From a virus: DNA of 27,150 nt. The stretch is taken from IMG/VR virus record IMGVR_UViG_3300043410_000752, positions 1-27,150 of that record. One strand, written 5' to 3'. Position numbers and translations under genes: made by a program. Shown here piece after piece: positions 21,001 to 27,150 of this stretch. The stretch's first letter is position 1, and the number at the start of each line of letters is the position of its first letter. The notes beneath the pieces are model-generated. The model did no database searches, was not told where the DNA came from, and saw only the letters and a program-made list of their open reading frames with translations.

Positions 21001-23658
21001 CAGGTCTTGCTGAGCTTTAGCTTTTTCCTCAGCTTCCTTAGTTGCTTCGGTTTCTTTTGCTTCTTTCTCGGCAACAGCCTTGGTCCGCTCTTTTTCGGTT
21101 TTAGCACGAGCCTTGTCGAGCGCCTCTCGAATTAAGCGCTCATCTTCTGATCGAGATACTTTCTGATCTTCTGTCAGAGTTGCCTGGGCATCCTTCAATG
21201 CCTTGGCAAAGCGCTCACCCATGGGAGTGAACTGAGGCTTTTTGCCCGGCTCTTGATAGGTAATGCCCTGGCCCTTCATCCAACCCGAGGTAGGCACATC
21301 AACAACTCGGCCAGCTTTCATTTTGTCAACGGCATCGATTGCTTTATCGATCGTTGGCAAAGGAGAATACTTGCCAGTCTGAGTTTTCTTTTCAATCTCA
21401 TCAATTTGCTTGAGCAAATCGCTGGAAGTAGTTTTGGGTGCTTCGACAGCAGGTGCCGCAGGCTTCGCTAAAGCAGGCTGCAACACGTTTTCACGAATCA
21501 TTGCCTCGGCTTCTTCGCTGGACGGCTGTCTTGCACTAAGCCCAGCCGGCTTGATTTTGCCTAGCAAGTCACGGCCTTTTGGCGTCAAGATGCCTTTGCC
21601 GTTAATCATGTCGCTCGCTAACAGCGCATCCTTAACAGGGCCGTCTTTCAACGACTCGGTTGAAGCATCTTCCAAACCCATGAAAACTTGGATTGGTGTC
21701 GGGGTTACTGCTGAGGGTGCGGCAGGAGCTGGCGCAGCAGGTGGGGTAGGAGCCGGTGCAGGCGTAACCTCTGTGGCAGGAGCTGCATATTTGTCTTCAA
21801 ATAATTTAGACAAACGTTCCATTACCGGGCTGTAATCAGTACCCAGAACAGATGTTGCAAAGGCTTGCTGGGTTTCTTGAGGAGCAGAAGATAAAAATTT
21901 ATCAACCGCAGCATCACCCACAACACGTCTAAACAACTTCTCTTTATCTCGTTCGCTACGAGACATTCTGGCAAAACCACCAGCATCACTATCCAACTCG
22001 AGGTAATCTTTATCGACTTTTAGTCTTACCCCTTTTGACTTTTCTGTTTCACCAAAAAACGTTGTTCTGTCTGGGCTTACGCTGACAGAGTTAACAGTGA
22101 GTCCGCCCGCAACTTGAGGCTGTTTAAGATCAATCCTTGATCCTGTGCCAGTTTTAGACGCTGTGTAAAGATTGTTATCAACAACAACCTCCGGCATGTA
22201 CAGAGTGTCTTTATCTTTTGGAGGCTCTTGATAACGAATTGTTTCTTTGCCAATGGCAGGAGCTTCCACCACGGGAGCTGCAGGCGGCGCTGGCGGGGGT
22301 GTAACTTGTTTCACTTCTGTCCCAAAAGTACTCACTTCTGGGGGTGTAACAGGCTCTGGTGTTACCTTTGGTTCTGCTGGTTTACCCGTAGCAACAGGTG
22401 GCTTTTCTTCGGTCTGCGCAAGGATCTCACGCAACATTGCTGCCGTGTCTTGGGCTTCTTCTGCGCTGGGTGCGGCAGGTGCAGCCGGGGGCGCAGCGGC
22501 TGGAGGAGCAGCCGGAGGAGGGGGCGTTGTAGCTACAGGGGCCGCAGGAGGTGCAGGCGGGGTAATTGCGCTAGGCAAGCCTGGTGTACGCAAAGAACGT
22601 GCGGCCAACGGCACTTCGACTGCTGATCCACCCAGCTCACCCAAAATTTCAAGCGCAACATCTTCCAGGTCAACCTTGCCGTAAGCAGCAAGCTGACCGC
22701 CAGCTTCAGAGATACCACCGCCAGCAACGTCAAGACCAACACCAGCAGCACCGCGACCCACCTTCTGGCCGATGGTTCTGCTAGCCATAATTTCGTTGGC
22801 TCGATCTGCAATCTTTGCAACGTCTGCAGTAGCCCCTAATTCGGTCCTGGCGGCTTTAATTGCGGCGCTCTTGGCACCACCAGCCACCTTGCCTCCCAAA
22901 GCCGTTGTAGCAGCATCTATGGCCGCTGTCGTCGTACCTTTTGTGCGGGCTTCTGAGATAGCCTTTTGCAAGAACTCTTTGTCTTGCATCAGTGCCTGGA
23001 CGTTTGCTTCTGTAGGAGCAAGCCCACGATTGTTTAGCTCTTTACCGATCAACCCAATAAACTCTGATCCGATCTCGACAGGGGCTTGGCCTGCAAATGC
23101 ACCGCCGATAGCACCAACACCAGCACCGATGGCAGTACCAACGCCAGGAGCAATGGCCGTTCCTGCAAGAGCACCACCCTTACCGCCAGCGATCATGCCG
23201 GCGATGGAGGGAGCCATGTTTGCCGCCTGCTCAGCGGTCATGTACATCAGACCCTTGGGGTTGGTGATGGCTTGACGGCCAACCTCATAGAGCATCTCAC
23301 CAATCGCCTTGGATCCTTGCATGAATCCTTGGGCTTCTTCCCAGGCTTTACCTTCTTCTTTGAAAGCGCCTTTGATGTCTTTGAGCTCTTTGGGTTCAGG
23401 GACGGTTGTGCCCAGCTGCTCAGCGATTAGCTTTGATTTAGCGGCAACATCCCCACCGGCAATGACAGAGGGAGCAACTTCAGCGGCACCAAGCGTTTGC
23501 TTGCCACCTTTGACTAGAAGTTGTCCAATGTTGGAAAAGAACCCTGGCTCTGGAGGAGCATTCTTGTCGGTGTAATTAGCCCATTGCCAAGCAGTATTCG
23601 GATCGGGGGCATCAACTTCATACGTTTTACCCCCGACATCAACTTCATAAATAGGCAT
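12061..23658 (-). CDS. 3865-residue polyvalent protein: DarB-like methyltransferase-helicase, zincin motif, LPD38-like end
   Basis: Start supported by GAGGT five bases upstream. Regions by residue: about 1-30, IYEVDVGGKTYEVDAPDP, an entry motif of large phage virion proteins; about 150-196, a glycine/alanine-rich, possibly membrane-inserting stretch; Pro/Ala linkers near 363-406, 450-466 and 623-656; a charged helical region near 840-900. An N6-adenine methyltransferase follows (VLEPTAGNGMLL near 1130, NPPFG 1194-1198). About 1316-1447 is a Gly/Glu/Arg-rich linker hosting a nested gene. A Strawberry-notch SF2 helicase comes next (GDQTGVGKG 1541-1549, DESH 1690-1693, LGRVHRTGQ near 2100). HEITH at 2792-2796 is a metalloprotease motif. 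The last part (about 3480-3640) resembles LPD38 with a hydrophobic GGMMIGAMQAALLAIFG, then a basic coiled coil. Methyltransferase plus helicase matches phage P1 DarB, an ejected anti-restriction protein. I infer packaging in the virion. Confidence 0.93.
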   Translation of the reverse strand: MPIYEVDVGGKTYEVDAPDPNTAWQWANYTDKNAPPEPGFFSNIGQLLVKGGKQTLGAAEVAPSVIAGGDVAAKSKLIAEQLGTTVPEPKELKDIKGAFKEEGKAWEEAQGFMQGSKAIGEMLYEVGRQAITNPKGLMYMTAEQAANMAPSIAGMIAGGKGGALAGTAIAPGVGTAIGAGVGAIGGAFAGQAPVEIGSEFIGLIGKELNNRGLAPTEANVQALMQDKEFLQKAISEARTKGTTTAAIDAATTALGGKVAGGAKSAAIKAARTELGATADVAKIADRANEIMASRTIGQKVGRGAAGVGLDVAGGGISEAGGQLAAYGKVDLEDVALEILGELGGSAVEVPLAARSLRTPGLPSAITPPAPPAAPVATTPPPPAAPPAAAPPAAPAAPSAEEAQDTAAMLREILAQTEEKPPVATGKPAEPKVTPEPVTPPEVSTFGTEVKQVTPPPAPPAAPVVEAPAIGKETIRYQEPPKDKDTLYMPEVVVDNNLYTASKTGTGSRIDLKQPQVAGGLTVNSVSVSPDRTTFFGETEKSKGVRLKVDKDYLELDSDAGGFARMSRSERDKEKLFRRVVGDAAVDKFLSSAPQETQQAFATSVLGTDYSPVMERLSKLFEDKYAAPATEVTPAPAPTPPAAPAPAAPSAVTPTPIQVFMGLEDASTESLKDGPVKDALLASDMINGKGILTPKGRDLLGKIKPAGLSARQPSSEEAEAMIRENVLQPALAKPAAPAVEAPKTTSSDLLKQIDEIEKKTQTGKYSPLPTIDKAIDAVDKMKAGRVVDVPTSGWMKGQGITYQEPGKKPQFTPMGERFAKALKDAQATLTEDQKVSRSEDERLIREALDKARAKTEKERTKAVAEKEAKETEATKEAEEKAKAQQDLEDALGDLSMLLSKPGRMNIVPEDEQKLLPILTRIMDAAFRLGKIKFKEASRFVMDTIRSKLGDEVADQITLDHLQGSYIGMAGKYQDQGASSKKEVIEVESMDEIEEREAPSGIESAVQFSRKEKMAQEIGDKLSDGASFKTIVEARDQISKITGEKIEPGTKAAKDADEAIEAGVIIAARNIIEEGRFNKRSTQEIYDELVGLYNRQPNLSVRSSTSVANQAYSTPAPLAYVASELAGITNKTTVLEPTAGNGMLLIAANPDKVRANELDPDRARMLETIMFGADISQENALEMEIENNSFDVVIANPPFGKAGEISNIDHDIVLKSLVGLKEDGRAVLIVGGVQATTEEGRREGYRNRAKREFYYELYNLYNVVDHFTAGGNLYAKQGTTYPVDVIVIDGVGKSSRDLPAAELPQLITTYEQLKEKLNEPMVSGEDRGTGRADSGVSAEGEAEREGVDRGAERPSGGPGAEGRKPAGGGERGVSEARPTERGEREPGGRGAGEVQPEPADVSERGAKGEPVAGAGERAKRAGEAGAEGRGPGKLGGVSVVSGERVGSGLAERRGLETETENQVAYYPHSQANSVGTLVPKAMADSIENSLAKIESSVGDLDNYVAESLEMDPETVRELFSAEQVDALALAINNAEAGKGFIIGDQTGVGKGRVVAAMMRYALVNDKTPIFVTEKPNLYSDMIRDLDDIGMTKELALDTAKPKIFITNGSESIPYTLLRKKGDEITENNLILKAPKSGAALDGMMKSMMEKDSLGDYKVIFTTYSQLQTVKGKETERQKFINQFAAGNYMIFDESHNAGGAGETQARTKEQREKAKAGESLATGRASFVRNLVSKAYGTFFSSATYAKRPDVMDLYSSTDMSLAVDKISELAEAIKGGGIPMQQTVAQMLTQVGQYIRRERTFAGVSYDTQETKVDKETAENMATSMRDILAFSRAKELAVKDIQKQMDRQGAKIGMEGEKTKVQSANFGSIMHNLIDQMLLSLKAQESVRHAIERLKAGEKVVMTVSNTMGSFLKTYADDMNLNVGDPVTLSFKDLYIRYLEKQRILSIKHPGGRVEEYRLTDNDLGPALVQQYEEIKTFIENAGFGSAPISPIDYMHAELRKAKVKDLNGVERNVKTEEITGRTMTLNYEGGRPILTSRTANIKQRVNAVKAFNSGAADVIILNQAGSTGLSLHASNKFIDTRKRHMIIVQAEKNIDTHMQMLGRVHRTGQVIPPAYSQMMADIPAEMRPAAILLKKMASLNANTTASRKSAVSAEGAVDFMNEYGGQVAQEYLRDNPEVYEALGGKKILEIMEDPSEANEDDIRRLTGYIPILPIKQQEEVYKDLVERYNDLIEREDSMGTNKLEAKAVDLDAKTIASAAITEDKGDPSVFAKPAIMEKVDVKRTVKPYSKDEVKKQVEESLDGEKAGEKAAKMWHELSDRVKEYGRPIIQKMEEEAEPDRIKIENTKSQLNAQYTHAKTILTEFPIGSPVVVKHSKGMLVKGVVTDVQNKMKTKNPAAGSDWKMTIALADGDAKSITMTFSQIGSTYQLKKESETAWFNPTTDKFEYIPMLDLFDKGATVRREKRWMVTGNILAGFAAVNNMGQIITYTKDDGTTAQGILMPRTFDFEKAQKNADVRLKNLAAVMDFFNTFGRNAEVSTPEWNLKIAYMGNSEYRFVTPSSKREGGTFYLDKSLTDITGDFYKSGQIMRAMVYSQDKANEAIQYLLSDRGETLIAYNNKDKAREMFAPKVPLANVQPDFERESLSATANFVADRETLIRKYQSLRQKRGAIMRKFKKGETGLDEQEAINTIDEIASQIKDDIASSKVKRTDAKNFFARATREWNDGNISDDVYAAIKTMYEKYPMVLEGLNLSVKKQPEDSNAAGQFFSLARLVRLYKGTNGVQDPSTIRHEITHGLEQMMSADAVADLIMDWSDKLGKAIKKDVPEARPYFRAVLEFFENPSIDAYKAAVALMPSYDYYQYINPSEYWAVNAEKLMARKLGTGWDRFVLAAKRLFEGLKYMFGFDNQYIVQRTFNDIMSSKGERFTKAALNDYVEASVMGMLNLDENTRRNYKGKPAPLSTWDSPEMLKLDNWAYRWQDKHIDTKRVVQAVTKGIGDIADRFDAYLKETLYHGRVAKQTMDFLKRDFRPFIEKMAKMGVKVDEFEFYLHNRHAVEYNELIASRNAGMADKGSGIETDEAVEYFNNLSAEDKKKYEELAKDVDKFVAETQDMLVENGLETQERIDSWRDMFKHYVPLKRDPNELDFVNPSFGMGKGFAIKGDFSRTATGSLKTVVDILNNIALQREMAIVRSEKARVGRALYGMALQAPNPEFWMPINPDAIKNKKKLIAELQSMGLDADTAENILQEPRTPRIDKKTGMVEYSVNPAMRNMPNVFPVRINGKDRFIIFNPADPRAKRMVEALKNMDAHQLENGLDTIAELTRLMAAMNTQFNPVFGAWNFVRDVESAAVNLTGTSIADKRMQVVADAIPALKAIYRDLRGKTPTNAKAKEWIDLYERFANAGGQTGYREQFTRAKDKATLVKREMARLDRSNVRKVANAVADWLSDYNDAMENAVRLSAFKAALENGLSEDRAAELAKNLTVNFNRKGSWTTNANAFYAFLNASVQGSARMAQLIFKRDDNGKVSLTTGGKSIIAGGMMIGAMQAALLAIFGFDADEPPEFLKNKNLIIPTGSGNYLIVPMPLGLNVFPNTARIVTEYALTQAGAMTGKRDLPKTILSIGSAVLDAFNPLGSSGLIQTLSPTLVDPFVAIAENKDAFGRPISKENRATNPTPGYERSRDNASAISKGLAYGINYLTGGGKYGIGAYSPTADDIDYVFSQYVGGLGREASKAVGFVKAKAEGEETPPYKVPILGKAYGETQTPSAVSDKFYKNVTMLAELEGEMKRMREKRESLTEFMKDNPEYKFIQNANNLENQISRINKTIKEIQKRPETEQTKAQIERFKEQKTRMMNNFNERVKASQRQ
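19317..19712 (-). CDS. 131-residue gene nested in another frame of the giant gene
   Basis: The ATG at 19712 has AAAGGAG seven bases upstream and a stop at 19317-19319. The frame is shifted by one base from the giant gene. The product is balanced and helical: MNPWYPEKIVAPAELTAVSV, KGKLSEKEWIEALSDRVADL, then ENPLEAANEACRRLDLPSVE, NLNLLTYLSVEQRENQWPAQ and a LESWVELAL end. By hand count about 111 of 131 codons end in G or C, mostly CTG, GCG, GAG, GTG and AAG. The giant frame over the same bases gives low-complexity Gly/Glu/Ala/Arg, as expected if the nested frame is the one under selection. Function unknown; no signal peptide or membrane segment. It may be an insertion of a foreign gene into a tolerant linker. 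Confidence 0.75.
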   Translation of the reverse strand: MNPWYPEKIVAPAELTAVSVPKGKLSEKEWIEALSDRVADLALKEENPLEAANEACRRLDLPSVESANQVGEALVKYNLNLLTYLSVEQRENQWPAQVSGPNELAKQALKDVDLESWVELALSQVNVSDLA

Positions 23659-23665
23659 AGTTACC

Positions 23666-25621
23666 TCATTGTTTAGGCTTCAGCCGCACTGCTCCAGGAG
23701 GAGGTGCGCTTCCCAGATCAACTTTGGCCATTTCAGCTATTTTCGCAGTAACTATAGCCAATTGTCGAGCAGCTTCTTTCTGTGAATCAGGGTCCGGGTT
23801 TTTCATCGGATCTGCCATGATTCTCAAATTTTCTGCCAATGTTTTAAGTTCAGCAAGAGTCTGCTTGTTAGGTGCAAGATAAGAGGCCGGCTTTGTAACA
23901 GCTTCGTAAGCCTCAGCGTAAGACATCTCCGTATTGTTTTTCATCAAATCCGCAATAGCTTTATCAATACGCGCTCCTGCAGCCAGCTGGGGACCAGCAG
24001 AGATGCGAGCGGTAGCAAGTGCATTTGCCATCTTCTCACGATCAAGCACAGCATCTTGTGCCAGCTTCTTGGCGGCGTCATCGGTTCTGCCCATCTCTTT
24101 AGCGGCGTCATAAGCCTCTTTGTAGACGGTGTTGAACTCTTCACGTCCAATCGTGAACACGTCTTTCTTCCAGCCACGCTTAACATCAGAGATCTTGGCC
24201 TGTGTTTCAAACAAGCTTTTTGCCAATTCAAAGTCTTGAAGATCACGAGCGGCTTGTTGTTTGTCTGCATAGTCAGCACCGCGAGAACCAGAGAACATCC
24301 AACGCTCTCCCTTGGGTGCCAACGCAGTACCACGCAACAGGTCTTGAATAGGATCTGCACGCTCAGCTATCTTTTGACGACGAGCTGCAATTTCTTCCGC
24401 AAGCGATTGCAAACCAGTTGTATCAGGCGCGCCAACCTCTTTCTCGAAACGCTCACGCATCAACCGCTCACGCGCAGCAGGATCTAAGTCACGGCGCGCG
24501 CGAATGATGTCAAGGTTCTTTTTCTGCTCAGCTGCATCCATGATCCCTTGAGGAGCTGCAGCAGCAGGGGCAGCAGCTGGGACAGGAGGTTTAGCAGAGA
24601 CTACCGGAGCTGTTGGAGCAACAGGTGGAGCAGGCGGTTTTACAACTGCATCAGGATTGGCACCTTCAAAACGTTTTTTGATAACAGCATTGGCCTCTGC
24701 TTGTTCTTGCGGAGTGCGCTGGATGCCTGATTTTTCATCTTGCTTACGAGCTGCTTCAAATACCTCTTGTTGAGTCATGCCGGCAACACGCTTGGGCTGT
24801 TCATTGGTTTGACTCAAAGGCACCAAATCAGCATTTGGCTGGGTATCTCTCAAAGAACTTAAACCAGTGCCAGGGTAATTGAGCGCATGTTTAAGGGCGG
24901 TAAGACCAGCATTTCCAAGAAATTTAAACGCCTTGGTAATTCCTGATTCTTCCTCTTTGTTTTCTGTGCGCTCTTGTATACGACGAAAAATATCGTCTGC
25001 TGTTTCTTTATCAAGCTCAGGAACTGTGCTTCCTTGCTCACCCTTGCCGTTAAATCCCATGATGCCTTCATCAGCATGACCTGATTTTTTCATCTCATTA
25101 ACTCTTGCAAGAATGGCAGCTTTGATCTTGGCCCTAATTGCTTCAGTTTTAGGATCGTCAGCTTGTACATCACCGCCATCTTCAAAGGCAATAATGCCGC
25201 CACCAGCCAGGTTTTGACCGATGTTTGAAGTGAGCACATCCAAGCCTTGAGCATCAGGTTGACTGACGGGCTGGGGCACGCCTGCAGGAATCTGTCCTGA
25301 CTGGGCTTGTTGAGCCAACGCCTGCAACCCCTGCTGCTTTTGTTGCTCTTGCATCATTCGCGATTGCAAAGCTTGCTTGGCTTTCATCTCAACGTTTTCA
25401 GCAACCGTTGGCTGATTTGACACTTGTTGCAACTTTTGTAACGCTTGATTGCGTTTCATTGCATCATCCTCCGATGTGAGAATTTGCAGAGCTAAAAGCT
25501 TTTGCAAGTCAGGAGGAATGCCAGGTTTTGCTTGTTCTTCCTTTTGAATGCGCTGTTCAAGCGCGCCAGGATTTCCCTGATACAAGGAAGCAATGTCCTT
25601 AATGCTCGGTTGAGAAAACAT
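23666..25621 (-). CDS. probable internal or structural virion protein
   Basis: A 651-residue, glutamine/alanine-rich, mostly helical protein. It begins MFSQPSIKDIASLYQGNPGA with long predicted coiled coils (about 20-115), and has a glycine motif LAGGGIIAFEDGG near 138-150. A charged helical part and a Pro/Ala linker (about 324-359) follow, then more helices (AEEIAARRQKIAERAD and onward). Such proteins lie next to giant polyvalent proteins in phages and are usually virion or ejection proteins; that role is inferred. TAAGGA sits just before the ATG. The last codons and stop create the GAGGT site of the giant gene seven bases away. Confidence 0.75.
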   Translation of the reverse strand: MFSQPSIKDIASLYQGNPGALEQRIQKEEQAKPGIPPDLQKLLALQILTSEDDAMKRNQALQKLQQVSNQPTVAENVEMKAKQALQSRMMQEQQKQQGLQALAQQAQSGQIPAGVPQPVSQPDAQGLDVLTSNIGQNLAGGGIIAFEDGGDVQADDPKTEAIRAKIKAAILARVNEMKKSGHADEGIMGFNGKGEQGSTVPELDKETADDIFRRIQERTENKEEESGITKAFKFLGNAGLTALKHALNYPGTGLSSLRDTQPNADLVPLSQTNEQPKRVAGMTQQEVFEAARKQDEKSGIQRTPQEQAEANAVIKKRFEGANPDAVVKPPAPPVAPTAPVVSAKPPVPAAAPAAAAPQGIMDAAEQKKNLDIIRARRDLDPAARERLMRERFEKEVGAPDTTGLQSLAEEIAARRQKIAERADPIQDLLRGTALAPKGERWMFSGSRGADYADKQQAARDLQDFELAKSLFETQAKISDVKRGWKKDVFTIGREEFNTVYKEAYDAAKEMGRTDDAAKKLAQDAVLDREKMANALATARISAGPQLAAGARIDKAIADLMKNNTEMSYAEAYEAVTKPASYLAPNKQTLAELKTLAENLRIMADPMKNPDPDSQKEAARQLAIVTAKIAEMAKVDLGSAPPPGAVRLKPKQ

Positions 25622-25630
25622 TTTTTTTCC

Positions 25631-27150
25631 TTAGGGCTTGATAACGCCAAGTTTTGTCAGGTAAGCAATCACCGTATCCGCAGCTGCAGCACTGGTTTGC
25701 AAAGTGTTGGGCGTTGCGGTGGACGTCCCTTGAGTTGCAAGCGGCAAACCACTAAACAAACTTTGCATGTACTTGACCATGTTTTTGTCATAGTCTCGTT
25801 GCTCTTCAAACTGAGCTTTGTCAGCAGCCACTCCTTCTGCATCAATAGCGCGCTGAGTTGCTCCCAGATCAGCTAGATCTTTCACAGACTTTATGCCAAA
25901 GTCAGCGCTGTATTGGCGAGAGGCTTCAGAAGCTTTATCTGCTTCCATGCGGCGTTGTTGGTCAGCGTTGAACTGCTGCATTGCCTTGTCATAGGCAGTC
26001 TGATAACCGGTGCCAATCGCTTGAGTCTGCTTATCAAGCAGGTTACGGCGACCTTCAGATTCCATAATTGCCTGGCGTCCACCACCGTAAGCACCAGCCT
26101 TTGTCAGGCGACTGGCATCAGCCAAACGAGCAATGTCAGATTGACGCTGCATCTCTTTCAGCTGAGGATCCAAGGCCGCTTGAATGTACGGATTCATGTA
26201 CTGGTTTGCTGCGTTAATGTCAAACAAACCGCCGGTGAAAGTGGTTGGCTTGTATCCGCTTTTGGCAATGTCACTTATCCCAGCAAATGCTTGTTGCTGC
26301 AAATCAGATGCGCCAGCAGTCAAAGGACCGGTGTAAGCTTGGTAAGGCGTTGTAGAAACAGCCTTGCCTCTTGCAAGCATGTCCGTTACTTCCGGGCCAG
26401 CCCAGTTGGACAGGTTGGATTCATAGGTTGGCTTAGTTGTGTCAACCGTACCACCATCCAAATATCCTTTAATGTTACCGCCAGAGGCATAACCCACTGC
26501 GCCGCCAGGCATGAACTTGTCAGGGTTGATTTGTTTGCCCTGTTTCTTCGTGCCGGTGCGGGCCATGCGGATCTTGTCCATCATCTGATACAGCTTGCGC
26601 GCGCCAGCATCACTGTTGCCGTTTCCAAGGTGGGAAACAACATCGGCCGGAACAACAAACTCACCATGGCTCAGTTTTGCAGGCTGGCGCCCATCAATGG
26701 AAGCGGGCAGTTTGTCAGCCATACCATCAGATGCGCCTTGCAAATAGCGACCTTTAGACAGCATGGCAATACCACCATGAGCCATTGCCGTAGTTGTAGA
26801 TTTGTTATCCACAGGCAGATATTTTTTTAACATATCATTAGGGTTAAGAATGGACGAAATGCCTGAAGCAGCAGACGTTGTATCGGCTTTTGTAGTGGAT
26901 GTATTGCTTTCCCAAGGCCGTTCCATCTTCCCAACATACGGGTTAGTCTGAGCGGTTGCCGGCGTATATTTGCTCAAAATATCAGCAGCCTGTTGTTGTG
27001 TAGCGGTTTTTGCCGCCTGAATTCCAGCTTTATCGTCTTTTGGTACAAACTGGGTGTCACTAAAATACGAACGACCAGTGCTACCAGGGCGACGATTTGG
27101 GTCGGTATAGTTAACAGCTTGGCGAACAGCTTCGTATTTTGGAATGGAGC
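25631..27150 (-). CDS. probable virion structural protein, 5' end beyond the window
   Basis: The frame is open from the stop at 25631 to the right edge, about 506 codons. A TTG at 26977 is only an internal leucine, since protein-like sequence continues upstream of it (IPKYEAVRQAVNYTDPNRRP and onward). Visible features: AHGGIAMLSKGRYLQG, the block LSHGEFVVPADVVSHLGNG near 26620-26680 with RKLYQMMDKIRMAR after it, and GGAVGYASGG and GYLDGG glycine motifs. A long helical glutamine-rich half follows. The GEFVVPADVVS block is typical of large virion proteins of aquatic podovirus-like phages; the exact role is unknown. It is cotranscribed with the next two genes (gaps of 9 and 7 nt). Confidence 0.8.
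   Translation of the reverse strand, partial: SIPKYEAVRQAVNYTDPNRRPGSTGRSYFSDTQFVPKDDKAGIQAAKTATQQQAADILSKYTPATAQTNPYVGKMERPWESNTSTTKADTTSAASGISSILNPNDMLKKYLPVDNKSTTTAMAHGGIAMLSKGRYLQGASDGMADKLPASIDGRQPAKLSHGEFVVPADVVSHLGNGNSDAGARKLYQMMDKIRMARTGTKKQGKQINPDKFMPGGAVGYASGGNIKGYLDGGTVDTTKPTYESNLSNWAGPEVTDMLARGKAVSTTPYQAYTGPLTAGASDLQQQAFAGISDIAKSGYKPTTFTGGLFDINAANQYMNPYIQAALDPQLKEMQRQSDIARLADASRLTKAGAYGGGRQAIMESEGRRNLLDKQTQAIGTGYQTAYDKAMQQFNADQQRRMEADKASEASRQYSADFGIKSVKDLADLGATQRAIDAEGVAADKAQFEEQRDYDKNMVKYMQSLFSGLPLATQGTSTATPNTLQTSAAAADTVIAYLTKLGVIKP

Noticed and set aside
22533-22820. Minus-strand 95-codon frame inside the giant gene with a hydrophobic, membrane-like stretch
   Set aside because: It begins with TTG and has no ribosome binding site. 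Its hydrophobicity is explained by reading the Ala/Gly/Pro-rich giant frame out of phase, unlike the well-signalled nested gene at 19317-19712.
26977-26977. TTG at 26977 as the true start of the right-edge virion gene
   Set aside because: The frame stays open and protein-like to the edge of the window, and no ribosome binding site precedes the TTG, so it is an internal leucine.
1-27150. tRNA genes, CRISPR arrays, insertion sequences and attachment sites
   Set aside because: No cloverleaf with a GGTTCGA-type arm, no regularly spaced direct repeats, no transposase and no integrase were seen on reading both strands; a tRNAscan or repeat search could still find a weak case.

Overview
This 27.15 kb window looks like part of a lytic-type or temperate tailed phage, or a prophage, most likely of a freshwater proteobacterium. 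The host assignment is inference: it rests on moderate GC, AGGAG-type ribosome binding sites, and small proteins of a style common in aquatic phages. No integrase, tRNA, CRISPR array or insertion sequence was seen, and no terminase, portal or tail gene lies inside the window.

Layout. (1) 1-5722, minus strand: a compact replication/accessory operon read right to left. It holds about a dozen tiny genes, many joined by 4-13 nt start/stop overlaps. They lead into a ParB-like HTH protein, a DEAD/DEAH-type helicase with a zinc ribbon, and the first codons of a probable primase. An HNH endonuclease sits inside this cluster and seems to have split a host gene. (2) About 5790-6733: a gene-free kilobase packed with inverted repeats, a duplicated structural module and a possible pseudoknot. 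I interpret it as a large structured noncoding RNA, probably on the minus strand. (3) 6734-7319, minus: a 61-residue protein and a small nuclease-like protein, separated by a hairpin, a 16-bp palindrome and a textbook terminator. (4) 7332-12083, plus: a sigma70-like promoter followed by a tightly coupled operon. It encodes three small proteins (two of a repeated family), a methyltransferase, a RecB/Cas4-like nuclease, an ERF single-strand annealing protein and its companions, a ribbon-helix-helix protein and a YbcO-like HNH/zinc protein. This is a recombination/DNA-processing module. (5) 12061-27150, minus: a virion region with a 3865-residue polyvalent protein and two probable internal/structural virion proteins, the last running off the right edge. 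The giant protein carries a DarB-like adenine methyltransferase and Strawberry-notch helicase, an HExxH zincin motif and an LPD38-like C-terminus.

How it fits together: the plus operon and the left minus operon serve DNA replication and recombination. The giant protein, by analogy with P1 DarB and other polyvalent proteins, is probably packaged and ejected with the genome to protect it from host restriction.

The most unusual things are the structured kilobase at 5790-6733 and a complete 131-codon gene nested out of frame inside the giant gene (19317-19712). The nested gene has its own strong ribosome binding site and a very high GC content at third codon positions. A modular family of small genes is also notable, because its shared C-terminal peptide is also the ribosome binding site and start overlap for the next gene.
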